Notes under the pieces: generated by a model
The model's database searches: none
Seen by the model: only the letters and a program-made list of their open reading frames with translations
What the model was told of the DNA's origin: nothing
Shown here: piece by piece, positions 10,194 to 22,582 of the stretch
Position numbering within the stretch: the first letter of the stretch is position 1
Layout of the letters: every line of letters begins with the position of its first letter
NCBI GenBank assembly: GCA_034620365.1
Contig: JAQGEQ010000165.1
Span: 124,001 to 188,000 of the forward strand
Length of the DNA stretch: 64,000 nucleotides
Direction: 5' to 3'
DNA from: Pegea sp. RAD2-039
Taxonomy: Eukaryota > Chordata > Thaliacea > Salpida > Salpidae
Translations under genes and position numbers: made by a program

Positions 10194-13142
10194 TTAGTTG
10201 ATACCTTTAGAATCAAGAAAGTCCTTCTTTAACAACTTAGGACCGAAGATACCAATAGCTACTGACCCCAGAGGAGCGGTTATAAGGATCGAAAGGACTG
10301 AAATAGTTAGAATTTGACTTGCTAATTGGATTACATCATCAGAAGCATGGATTTGTCGAGCTCTATCTAACGCCAAGCCACCAATCGCAGCCTTGAAAAT
10401 GTTGAAATTGTTGAATATCGAAATTTTGTTGTTGATAATTATTACTTGGACAGTTGCTTTAGGCATCCAAGCGAAACATAAAAAGATTTTTTCTTTTAAA
10501 TCAAAACCAGCAAAGCTAACAGCTCCAAATGTACTTGCCATCCTAAAGAGTAAACAAATAAATAGAACAGCGACTCCTAGACCTACAAAATTGTAGAAAT
10601 TCAGAAATGTTGTTCAGAATATTTCCTCACCTATAGTTGACGAGTCCAATTCATCTAAACGAATTTCTGCTCCGATTAAACCAAACATAACAGGCTCAAA
10701 AATCATCCACAAGACATCAACGTTTCCACAAATCATTTCCTACAATTATTTTCTTTAATTTTTTTTACAACTTTTTCAGTAAATTTCTCACAATATTTTC
10801 ATTCCATTTTTTACAAGCCACTAAAGGAGTGATAATTGCTATCAGGGCACCAGCTCCTGGGGCGTTTAGACGACCGCTCGCAAAAATCGCGAAAATTCCG
10901 ACTCCAACGATAATTATTGTTCTTAGATGAATTAAATTTTTCTGCAAAAAAAGAAAATTTATTTTTTTCAACACATGGCACACAAAACACAAAACAATAT
11001 GAGTAGAAAGATGATGAGAATATCTGAAGTTGAAAAACCAACACTAGAAGCTGATAAAAGATGATGGAGTCGAAAAGAATTAGAGATTTATTTATTTCAG
11101 TTTCTTCTTTATCTTCATCTAATCTCTGATATCTTCATCTTTTCTAAGAAATCTAATCATGAGATTCTGGTAAAGTTATACTTTGATGTTCTAACTCTAA
11201 AGAAGTAAATGACCTCTAAAGACACATGAAAGATCTCTAAGGACACATGAAAGATCGATCTTTAAAGAAGTCATTTTGAAGATGTTTTGTTGAATGAAAC
11301 ACAAACCTGCTTCTTTGTTGGGATAAACCACAAGATCACCCCAATAAGACCCCCGACAACCACTCCTCCTAGCATTTCAAGAGGACTTCTGATAATTGTT
11401 AAAGCCAACGAACCTAAAAGAAGTTTTTATGAAAAAGATGTTTAAATTAGAAATTAATAAATAAGACAAATGAAAGACCTGAAGCACTTGAAGTTGTTAT
11501 ATTCGAAATATTTGCTGCATCTAGCTCAGAGTTCAATTGAACTAAACAATATTGAAAAAAATTCTTTTAATCTTATTAATACCGATCAAATCTATTTCAA
11601 AATTTTAATAAATGAATCAAAACATAAAAAAAAAAATTGAATTGTTTAATAAGTAACTAAATTACTGAACAGTTTTCAAAATGAAATTATCTGTTAACAA
11701 ATTTGTGACTAGAAAGTTATCTTCTTCAAAATTGAAGATATTTGAACCAACCAGTTGAAAATGCGATGCTGTAGACAGCACTGAACCCAGTTATTGCAAG
11801 AACATCGTCAAAGCTAGACGCTGCAATCACTAAAGATGGGATACCTACATCAAGAAGACATTAAAATAATATTTTAGCTGATTAATTGTTTTATAAAGTT
11901 GATAATTTCTTAAAACAAAAAATAGAAGTTTACAAAATCGACCTTTAGAAACACCAAAGCTCTCAGATTGAAGTTTTAACATGGAAGGAACCACAACAGC
12001 TGGAGTTACAGCCCCTAACACAAAACTAAACAACAAAAAATTTAAATAACTTGATAATTTACATTAGCTCTTCGTTTTTAATAAAATATTTTTATTAATA
12101 ATCAGTAAGAGTTGATTACCCGAGTAAGAATCCCCACACCCAAGGAAATCCTAGCAATAGATAACAAATCACTCCACAAGTCGCTGCTTCAACGAAACAA
12201 GGAATAATTGTGAGGCGGATACAAGCTCCTTTCATTCTTACCAAAGCCTATTGATGTTAAATAGTTAAAAAATACTTAAAATATCAATTTAACAAATTAA
12301 TCAAAATCACTTACATTTAATTTACTTTAAGTAATAAATAGTTGTTGAAAATAACTTAATATTTAACAGAGAAGGACTCCTAACATTGAGATCAAGACCC
12401 AGTCCTGCTTTTACAAGGATTAAAGCAAGGGCAATTGCTCTTAATGAAGACGACCATGTAGGATTTATATCTCTTGCTACATTTATCACAGGTATGTTTG
12501 ATAAAGCAAAACCAGCTAACAACATGCCTAAAAATAGAATTAAAAAGTTTAAATATCATCAATTTTAGTCAAATAAATAAATAAGAAGAAAATTAAATAT
12601 ATCAGAGTTTGTGATTGAAGAATAATCAGTGATTTCAAAAAACAACAATTGATTATTAGCTTATTTTTCTTCAATATTTAAACTTTGATCTTCATAATCT
12701 TACCAAATAAAGATGGAATCGGAGGAAATCCAGGAACAGAGATTTTTGAAACTAAAAACCCTGATATAAAACAGACATCAACTAAGATGATGATTCCAAA
12801 CAAGTTTCCACCAGGCATACAGTCATCACCAACTACAGACCACGGAAGCGCCCACGATAAAAGAAGAAGAAAAACTGAAAAGTTACAAATGTTTGAAGTG
12901 AATTATAAAAAGTTGGATTTTAAAATACAAAAATAATTTATTCAATTTTCATTTGATAAAAAAACTTGGAATAAAAATCAGATTATTGTTGTTAACTGAA
13001 AGTCAATTTACAAATTGATTAAAAAGATAATATTTTATTAAATATAAATAAATAATTGAAGAAATTTTTAGATGTAAATATTTTGAAGTTCAAAAAACTT
13101 ACTCCAGTTGATAAGATTTAAAAACAAATCTTTAAAATCCAT
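10194..13142 (-). CDS. SLC9B: Na+/H+ antiporter of the SLC9B (NHA) family
   Basis: Twelve exons: 13103-13142, 12704-12874, 12385-12527, 12120-12247, 11943-12025, 11752-11844, 11479-11541, 11307-11413, 10792-10941, 10631-10739, 10446-10582 and 10194-10391. They sum to 474 codons with all phases matching, giving a 473-residue multi-pass membrane protein. Family landmarks in order: GDDCMPGGNLFGIIIL, WSSSLRAIALALILVKAGLG, GFVLGAVTPAVVVPSML, AASSFDDVLAITGF with the paired ion-binding aspartates at about residues 201-202, FGLIGAEIRLDEL, and FLCFAWMPKATVQAAIG. This is the CPA2-type NHA fold that exchanges Na+ or Li+ for H+ across a membrane. The start follows from MDFKDLFLNLIN joining directly to the first transmembrane segment, so the long cytosolic N-terminal tail of mammalian NHA2 is missing. 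It cannot be assigned to SLC9B1 or SLC9B2 specifically. Confidence 0.94.
11195..11270. repeat. Short imperfect tandem duplication in an SLC9B intron
   Basis: Two adjacent units of about 23 bp around 'gacacatgaaagatc' (near 11220-11255) lie within the 365-nt intron between the exons at 11307 and 10941. The feature is small and probably neutral. Confidence 0.6.
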
Positions 13143-15410
13143 ATTTAATAATCTAAAAAATAATTAAAGTATAAAAAATTGATATTTATAAAAATTATGT
13201 TTCAAAATATAAAAATAATTTCAATTAATTGTTTGTTTGATTTGAAATTTTTACAAATAAGCAAATATTAAATGAGAAATTTTTCTATTTGAATTTAATT
13301 TGATAAATCTCTAATATTTAAAACAAAAGTTTGTTAAAAAAGATTTTGATTGAAAAACTGAAAGTATTTGAAAATATTAAAGAAGTTGTTTTATACAATT
13401 ATCAGAAACGAAAGATAAATATATAAATTTGAATTATCATAAAATTACGAGAAATTTGTAATTATTTAACCAAGGTTTGGGGATTACCCATTAGTGAGAT
13501 AAAAGTTCAACAATTTATACATTTTTAAAGTTTTAGTAAAACTTTTCTTTTAAAATCATCTGTAAGCAAATTTAATATCTATTACTTTTCTGTCTGATGT
13601 AGTATCATAAATAACATTTTTAGATTATTAGCACAGCAATTCTTATAATCATCAAATTGTAATAGAGATAAATTGAAGTAAAAACGTGTAGAAAAATCAG
13701 AATAATTGGAGAAAGTAAAACATCTTCAAAATAAAAACTAGAAAATTATGAGAGCAAAAATATTTTATGAATTTTTTTAAGATTAATTTAATAAATAATA
13801 AAATTTGTTTTACTTTATAGTTGGTGAAGTGAATCAATTTTAAGGTTTGGATACAATTACTACAAAATACAAAATAATAAAAGGATAGTTCAAAAATCAG
13901 TTTTATAAAATATTAATTTATAACAAAAACTTCAAAATTATTTGTTATTAGTATCAAAAATTGATTAAATTATTTAATATAAAATTATTTAATATAATTA
14001 AATGGATATGATAAGTTGAAAATAATGTTGCTCCAACAAACAAGTCATTAACAATTCTGACATTTTGTGAAAAAAAACGTGATGTTGATACAAATATTAC
14101 AAAGCTTTCACAGAAGAAATAAAAATAAGTTGAATAAAAAAGTAGAGTTTGATATAAAGTATTTAAAAAGAATCTTCTGTTTATTTTATAGCAAAGATGT
14201 TTTAGCTCTTATGTTTTAATTTATTATGAGTCTTAAAAAAGATGAATAAATTGAAGTCTTGTACTGAATGTTGTTGTAACTTGAATAATAAAAGCTGAAA
14301 TTAAAAACTGAATAAATTGTGAAAAAGTAAGGTTCTGATAGACAATTAAATATATTAAGCTGTTTAAAATCAAATTAAAAAGTTTAATTATGTGGTTATA
14401 GAGATTTTTTTAAGTAGAATTTACTTGAACCATTTAATTCAATTATTTTCATCTAAACCTTAATTACACAATCATATATTTCATTCGTATTGAACATATA
14501 AAGTTTGTGGTTCAAATTATTAAACAAAATTCATAATTAGAAATATCTTAATTAAAAAATTTGCTTAAAAGATTAAATAACTTCAAATAAACATTTTTAG
14601 ATTTATTTACGAGCTATAAAGTCAGTTCAAAAACTTACTTCGTGTAATTAAATACAATAAGAAAAATAATTTTTAATAAAGCTAACTTTATATCAAGATA
14701 TTTTCAATTTGTGGTCAGTATGTTTTACTTTTATTATTTCTGCATATTTTGCAGTCTAAAATATAGAAATTCAACTTTAAAAGCGTTCAGCTAATTTATA
14801 TTTAAAATTATATTATGAGTCTCACTGTAAAGAAAGTTATATGGAATCTGTTTTAGAAAATAATAAAATTTAAAATAATGGAATGAAAGAAACTACTCAA
14901 TTGTAGTTTCATTTGCTTTTAATTTAGTTATTTTCAAGAAGTTATAGGACTTATAGATCTTGTAATATAAATTTAAATATATGCAAGAAACAAACAAGTA
15001 TTCAACTCTTATAATATTTAATTAATTATTTCATCTTCTACTGCTAAATGTTGCTTTCTCTGACAGGTTTTAAATAAATTAAGATGTTTCAGTCACAATT
15101 TCTAACTTGAACCTTAAAGGCTTTATAAACTGAAGAAATTGAGAAACTGATTTTGTTGGAAGTAAACAGGTTTTAGCTTTGCTTCAACAATATTAATAAA
15201 GTTTTCGAATTTCTAATCTTTTTATTTAAGGATAATAGTTTCAAAGATGTAAGTTCATATTGTAAATTTACAAAGATTTTTTTGAACTGATAATGAATAA
15301 AAATAAAGTTGTTATTTTTCTAACCTATAACGTTTTATTTAATATTAATTTATAACCTTAATTTAATTAATAAAAAATCATATCGATTAATTACGGATTT
15401 ATTGTAGGAA
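13143..15410. other. Intergenic spacer
   Basis: About 2.3 kb of strongly AT-rich DNA upstream of SLC9B. No exon with a plausible partner, no tRNA-like B box and no tandem array were seen. Confidence 0.55.
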
Positions 15411-15417
15411 AAGCTAT

Positions 15418-15587
15418 CTAAAGTCAAACGCAACATCAGCTGTTCCTGTCTTCGTTTCAAAGATACTTGCAAGCGCGATATGAAATCGCTTAACATCGAT
15501 ACTAGCAACTGGGAAGATATCGGATCGCTCCGAATGGCGCTTTCTACTCTGCAAACAACTGAAGAAAAACTACTGAAGAAAACTTAA
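15418..15587 (+). mobile_element. C-terminal fragment of a LINE endonuclease/reverse-transcriptase ORF
   Basis: A GC-richer island in AT-rich surroundings reads on the plus strand with LRFKDTCKRDMKSLNID, then TSNWEDIGSLRMALSTL, and a stop at about 15585. The pattern 'LRFKDxCKRDMKxLNIDxxxWE' is the recurrent C-terminal tail of endonuclease/reverse-transcriptase ORFs found scattered in many animal genomes. About 56 residues remain, so this is a relic. It is distinct from the other LINE families in the window. Confidence 0.6.
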
Positions 15588-16064
15588 AGGCCTTTTTCTA
15601 ATCCAATTCAGTCTGCTTTCCTCCACATTTTTCTGTTTTTACAAGCTGCTTTCATGAATGAAAAAATCTCAGAATGTATAAAAGAAATTTATTGATATCA
15701 TTTCTAGTTAAAAGACATTTTCAACAAAACATTCATCCATTAGTAAAATTATTTGTTTGATTTAATCTTCAAAATAGAGTTGTCCGCACAGTTAATGTCC
15801 ATACCATTTGTCCTAACATTCGACCATCTCTCAAAAGTACACAGTGCCCAAATTTGTCCAAATTAATTTTCACAAATAACTTCAACTTTGTTTATATGTT
15901 GAAGGTTCAAAACAACATCGACAATTTGGCCGGTAATGAAAATGGCTTCAAAAAATCGACTTAGGATTTCAAATTTTAACTTTTCTTGATAAGTTGTTTT
16001 GTAAATGAAAAAATATATTTTTAAAAACTATTTAAAAAAATGTTGAAGCAAAAGGAAACTGGTT

Positions 16065-19000
16065 TCAAGAACCAGATATGGTTGTTACTTGAACAGAAGT
16101 TATCACATAATCAACTTGTTGATGGTTTGTTACCCTAATTTGTTGATAAACGAAGAAAAGTAAACAAAAAACTGCGATAGAAACAGTTAACAGAAATCCA
16201 GCGATTGTAGCGGTTATAAAATGCCCTGAAAAAATATTTCGATTTATTTTAAATCTACTTAAAAGTGAAGTTTTTTACTTTAAGATAAATTTAAGAAAAA
16301 TTTAAATAAAAATTAAAAAGTTTAAAACTTTTTTGCCGATAATTAATTCTTACGAAGTTTTGAAATCTTTTTACTTTTGAAAATTGATTCTAAAAATTTA
16401 TATAAAATTGAAAATGATTATTTGTTAGAAAAAGATTAAATTGTTTCATCATTTATTTTAATGATAAAAAATTAAACAAAATGATTTTTAACTTCAAATT
16501 TAAGACAAATTTTCGATAAAAAGTTTTAGATAAAAAAGAATTAAAACTTTAAAAAGAAATTTACTTTTATACTATCTTATAGATAATATTACTAATATAT
16601 CAAAATTAAATCCTGTTTAATCAGTAAATACTGAAAATATTTGTGGCTTATTAAACTGGTTTTGTAATTAATTTAATACTTTGTGTATCTGTCGTTTTTT
16701 CTACATTCTATTTTATAATTTAAATTTGAATAAAGAATGCTTCGAGCGGTTTCTACAAGTTAAAGAATTTCTAAATACATTTAAGAATATTTTGATGTTA
16801 AAGACTTTTGAAGAATTGATAAAATTTTGTAAAAAATAATAAATAGTTAACGATAAATTATTTTACAAAATTATTTTTAGTAAAATTTTCATATAATTAT
16901 TAATTTAATTTATAGTGAAAATTAAGAATCCTTAAAAAAACATTTTTCTGATACTTATAGAATATTTGAAAATATTAAAACTCAGAAATTATTATTTTTC
17001 AAACTTACTTTCATTTTTTACAACTTTTTTATCACTTGAAATTTTTAAGTCTTCATCTACGCCTAAGGCTTGTTTAGTTGGCCTAATTGGCCCTAGCGAC
17101 ACAATCACATCGTTCTTGTCACGCTCATCAGGTTCGATTAGAGCTCGACGTTTAAGATGTTGTTGCTGTCTTGTTTTGTTGACTTCATCACATTCCTTTA
17201 AGAAAAAAATTTACTTTAAATTTTTAAACTTTATCTAAACTCACCAAAAAATTAAGGATTAAATTTATCAATTCAAAATTAACTAAATAAACTGAAAAAT
17301 GTTGACTTGAAAAACTGGTTGATTCTGTAATTTACTTTTGCGGTGGATTAGATACCCAATTTAGCTTTCAAAAGATGTCTTTGAGATGATTCGTTTGTTT
17401 TTATAAAAATAAGGTTTATCGAAAGAACTATTTGCAATTTATATAAATTTTTATATTTAGCGTTTTGTTGGTTCTAACCGATGCTAGGTGTTGAAAATAG
17501 AATCACTTTTAAAAAAATTTCTGAAATAAGTTTTGATTCAGATAATTAATTTTTTTGGATTAAGAAATAGTTTTAAAATTTTATTATAAAAAATTGTTTT
17601 AACTTTTAATTTTTTATGTCGAAACATTCAGTTAAAAATTAATTTAAAATGTGATTTAAAGAATAATTAAAAAAATGAGAATAAAAAGAGTTAACTTAAT
17701 TTATTTCATTACTTTTTTATTAAAAAGATATTTACAAAATTTCAAAATAATCAATTTTTTGTTTTTAGGTTAAAAGCTTTCATTAAAATTAAAAAAAAAA
17801 ATTTTTCAACAATTTTCTAAAAATTATCAATTAATTGTCTAATAAAGAAAATAAAATAACTTAATGTTTATACAAAACCACAAAAAACGAAAATAATTTG
17901 ATTACAACAACAACTACAATAAAAACTAAAGTTTATTTATTTACAAAATATTTACAATATACAGAAATAATTTGTGAAAATTTATTATATGATTTCAGAA
18001 ACAAATTTCTTTATTTTTTACCAAAAAGTTCAGTTTTTATGTCTGAAATAAATCTTTAATCTATTTTTTTAAACAAAATCTAAAAGACTAAACAATAAAT
18101 TATCTTTAAAATTTTTTAAATTTTTGATAACCTTTCATCTATAAGTTGTCTTCAACTTTTTTTCTTAATTTTAATTTAATTGTAAAATTCTTTTGTAAAC
18201 TTCATTAGCAAATTTTTCTGAAGCGTTTTTCAGGTATAAAAGTTAATTGAGAAATAATTTAGTTTCAGCTAAACTATTTATTTTATAATCCCAATATAAC
18301 TAAAGTTTAACTTTAGTCAAACTTGAAGAAATTATCTTTTTAAATTTATAAATTTTTTAAGATATTTGTCACAATTTTATTCCAAATTAAAAGATGTTTT
18401 TTTTTCTATATTTTTTTCAAGAAAGTTGATTTAAATAATTTTCAAGAATTGAAGAACTTTTTAAAACTGATTCTTTTTTAGATATTTTTATGTTAATTTG
18501 GCGATAAAAGAAAAATTTGCCAAATAAATCAGTTTTTTTCCACTAAATACAAGTTTTAAAATAAATTATCAGATTATATAATCTGCTAAAAAGTTTTTGA
18601 CAAAATTTATTGGAAAACATCTTTTTAAAACGAATAAAAATTCTTTTGTAATTTTGTTTAAATATTTAAGAAAATTTTTTAAATATAATTTGAAATTTGT
18701 GAAAAATTTTCATGAATAAAATTTCTTTAAATTTTCTGGGATTATTATCGAAGTTATTTGAAGTCAGAAAACGGTTTAAAACACTTTTTTATCACTAATC
18801 TGAAACATATCTTTGAATGAAGTCTTTGTTGTACTGGATAAATTTAATTTTTTTAATCTTATAATTTGATTAAATGAATTTTGATTTAGAAAAATTTTTC
18901 TTTAAGTTTTTTGATAAATAAATTTGTTACAAAGTTTTTTCGTTAATTCAAATTATAAAATGTTAAAAACTTAACAAATCAGATATTTTAATTTTTAAAG

Positions 19001-22000
19001 TAAATAATAATTACAAAATAAAAATTATTTTTATAAAATAAAAAGCTTTTACTGAATTTGTAAGCCAAGAAACACATAAAGTATATCTGCAGGTATTTTA
19101 ACGAAGTTAAAACTAAATTGATTACAGATAAAGTTAAAAGTGGAAACTCATTTAAGCCGTTTAAAATACTGAAGAAGATTTAATATGAAAAAGACAATAA
19201 GGTCCTTGTGAAAAAGCTAGAACTTTTATCAAATTGTCTCGTAAAGAGATTCTCATAAAAATTTTAAATCATATTTCTAGAATTTAAATGAAAATTAAAC
19301 TGACCTTTTTACAATTGATATTTTCAAAACATACTCTCACGTTACAGTGAAGATAAAGATAAGAAGAATTGACGAATCTGAAGACCATTGACTCCCAAGA
19401 AGCGTAATTATGTTCTCCATTTGATATAAGATCCACTTTAGCTCTGCTAGCAGCTTCAGGAACTGGACAACTTTTCAAAAATACAATTTTTTACAGAAAC
19501 AGTTTTTTGTCGATAATTTTTTTAAATCAAATTTATTAAAAAGACAAAAAAATAAAGTTTCTGAATTGACAGCAAATTTTTCATCTCAAATTTATTTTGT
19601 CGAAAGTTTTTCTATAAAATTATTTTTGGTGAAGAAATTTGTTGAAATTTTGAGTTACATTTTTCTACAACTATTTGCCGATAATTTAATGAAATCAGAT
19701 GTTAGCCTGAAGCTAAGAAATTGTTGAATCAAAAACTTACTAGTTGTCAATCAAAACGAACTCATTTGCTGATTGTGATTTGAAATTCATGGTCGGGGTT
19801 CCCCAACATCTAACAATTTGGAGTCTTGTAATTTGTGGCCCAAGCATTAGAGTCACACGAACTCTTAATCTGAAAGTTTTTGACATTTTTATAAACTCTC
19901 CGGTCACAGTGAAATCTTTCAAAAGTTTTTTAAGTAATTATTTTCTAAAATTAAGATTGAAACTGTTGATGAAATAGTTTAATAAATTGTTTAAACAAAT
20001 ATTAGATTTTAAGGTTTCTAGATAATTACTTTTTGTGAAATTAGGATTTATAAAACAAATTTTTATACTTTTGAAAACTTAAATTTTGTTTTCAGTTGAA
20101 AGTTTTTCATTTTTAATAAAACTTTCTTCAGTTTTAAATTTGATACAAAAAGTTAATAACAATCTAATCTGTGATAAAAGTCAACTTCTGTGGTTTAGAA
20201 ATTAAATGAAAATTACAATTTCAAACTTATAAAGAAGTCTCAAATACTAATAATCAAAAAATTAAATTAAAAGTTGTTCAATTTCAAACTTTATATTCGT
20301 AAAATAGATAAAAAATTCTAATCTTTAAATGTTAACAAATTGTTTGAATTAAATTAAAACTTTAATAAAATTCTTTCATAAAATTGTAGAACTTTTATAA
20401 AATGTTGGTTTTGAAAGATTGAAAAAATCACTTTTCAAGTTTGTTGCAAATTAGATAAAAAAAGAGCTTGCCTGGAATTCACGTTTATCACCGGAGATAA
20501 ACGATAAGCTTCTCGATAAAGACGATCTTTATATAAAATCATGGCCGCCTTAAAACGACCTTGACCAGTTCGATTGCCCAAAAATTGCGTTTCACTAAAA
20601 GCAAAATTTTTAATCATAAAATCATAAATGTTGAAATTTTGTTTCTTGAAATTGAGTTACATGAATTGAATGGTAATTTTCTATTTATTTTCCTCTTATA
20701 TTAGTAAATTGTCTGAAATCGAAAATTCTTCTGCAGATTTTACTTTTGATAAATCGCAAATGAGAGAAAAAATCTTTTTATAAAATGCAATTTGAAAACA
20801 GATTTAAATTTGAGAAATTTTAAACATGATTTGATGACTGCAATTTGTCAGTAAAACCAAAATAATTAAACTGATTCGTTTTTTAAGAAAACTTTAATTT
20901 GTGTTTGTTATGAAGAAGTTATTTTGAAATGTAGCAAAAGTTTTATTAAAACCTCCAAAACTATTTTGAATAATTATTTAAAATTTAAAATTTGGAAACA
21001 TTTAATCTTGTAATTACTTAAAAGAAAGATTAGAGTTCTCATAAATCTAAAAATAATTTTTAGTTTAACCACTAATCGCTGAAAACCGATTTGTTTAGAT
21101 GATAAAATACATTTATACCTCAATTTGATAATTTTTCCACCGAAGTTACCCACTGATTCGTAAGTACATTCAAAAGTTAACAGATTTATTTCTCTTGTTG
21201 AATTATCTTCGGACACATTCTTCTGAGCAGCGACAAAATTCTTGATTATTAAATGAGTTCCATTCTGTGAAAAAAATTAATTTATTCAATTCGTGGTTGC
21301 GAGTTACAAATTCAACAGCTCTTATAGCGAACAAAAACCAAATAAAACGAGCAAAGAGCTAATTGGAAGGTCTTAGATTTCATAATTTAGCAAAAATCTG
21401 TAGAAAAAGATGAAATTAGAAATATTGCAGATAATTGTTTATGTAAATAACTAAATAAATTTATAACTTTGAAAGTAAATTAAATATTTATTATTAGTGA
21501 ATAGTTTTGTAAAAATGCTGTTTAAAAAGTGAATTTTTTTAATCTAATTTCTTTATTTTATATTATTACTAATTACTGGCTGCTATTTATTCATACTTCA
21601 GAATCGATTTAACTTTTCGTAGATTAATTTCAGCGCGAAAACCATGAAACCTCTCACTCCTTTAAATTTAGATTTAAAAATATCTTTGAAGCGATTAGAA
21701 TAATAATTGAAACAATTTTAAGTTGATATTTCGGTTAATATCGGAAATTTCGAAGTTTAAGAAATTTATTTTCAGTTTTTGATCTCTTTGTCGAATCTAA
21801 TGATTGGTTTATGAGAGGAAAAGAAGTTGATGACACAAAAGTGCTGAGATTTAATTAAAATTATCAAATTATTTAAAATTTAAAGTTTTATTGAATTGAT
21901 TATCTTCTAAAATATTTCTTGAAATTTTTCGAAGTTAGAAAATCACAAATTTGAATTCAGAAGATTTTTTGCAAACTCGTTTAAAAGAGTAAAATTTGGA

Positions 22001-22582
22001 ATTAAAATCGTGACCTGAGCATTTCAAAACCCTTCGAAACATAAACAAATAAATATTTGTTAATTTAAAGTAAATATTTATCTGAATAATTCCTCAAATT
22101 TCGTATTTGTGAAATTTGTGAAATTCAAGATTTAGAAAATCGTTGAAACTTCTTCAGAATTACAAAAAGATTAAAATCAGCGACAAAGAAGCTCACTTGA
22201 AGTCTCGATGAGTCACAGATTCCTTTTTGCGGTAATTCTGAACAAAGACTTAAATTTTCAACATCTTCTTTGTAAGACACAAAAGCGAGATTATGATCAC
22301 AACTTGATCTTAAAGATATCTTATCAAAATTTTTAATATTCCAAATTTCATTCAGCCAATTTGTTTGTAATTTGATACAAATCTCTGAAACTCCACAAGT
22401 TACTAAATTGTAAAATTAAAATTACTTTTTCATCTTAAAAATAAGTATCTCAGACCTTCATAAAACTGTTTATTGTGGTTCTTTGCTTCTTTGAAAGTTA
22501 TATTTGTGTTTGAGTTGACCTTTACGTGATTTGTAGAAACAAACACCAGCAGAAAACTAACCACCAAGCTTTTAGACATCAT
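16065..22582 (-). CDS. Transmembrane zona pellucida (ZP) domain protein
   Basis: Eight exons: 22456-22582, 22197-22402, 21119-21264, 20472-20594, 19741-19869, 19305-19470, 17009-17195 and 16065-16225. They sum to 415 codons, giving 414 residues. A signal peptide (SLVVSFLLVFVST) is followed almost at once by the ZP module: ZP-N from about residue 43 (VTCGVSEICIKL), ZP-C with VINVNSRLRVRVTLML, RCWGTP, FVLIDNYCPVPEA and YLHCNVRVC. A basic KRR near residue 316 could be the processing site that releases the ectodomain. One transmembrane helix lies at about 363-388, with a tail of about 26 residues. ZP domains polymerise into extracellular matrices. Several N-glycosylation sequons are present. There are no EGF, von Willebrand or other extra domains. 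The intron after the exon at 20472 appears to use a GC-AG donor. Introns are unusually long for this window (up to 2.1 kb). It is not assignable to a named vertebrate gene. Confidence 0.88.
21301..21384 (+). repeat. Dispersed conserved element, copy 1
   Basis: The last 70 nt of this interval match the reverse complement of 41178-41247 with only three substitutions (core begins 'acagctcttatagcgaacaa'). The copy lies in an intron of the ZP-domain gene and is richer in GC than its surroundings. No ORF, A/B box or terminal inverted repeat is evident. Confidence 0.8.
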
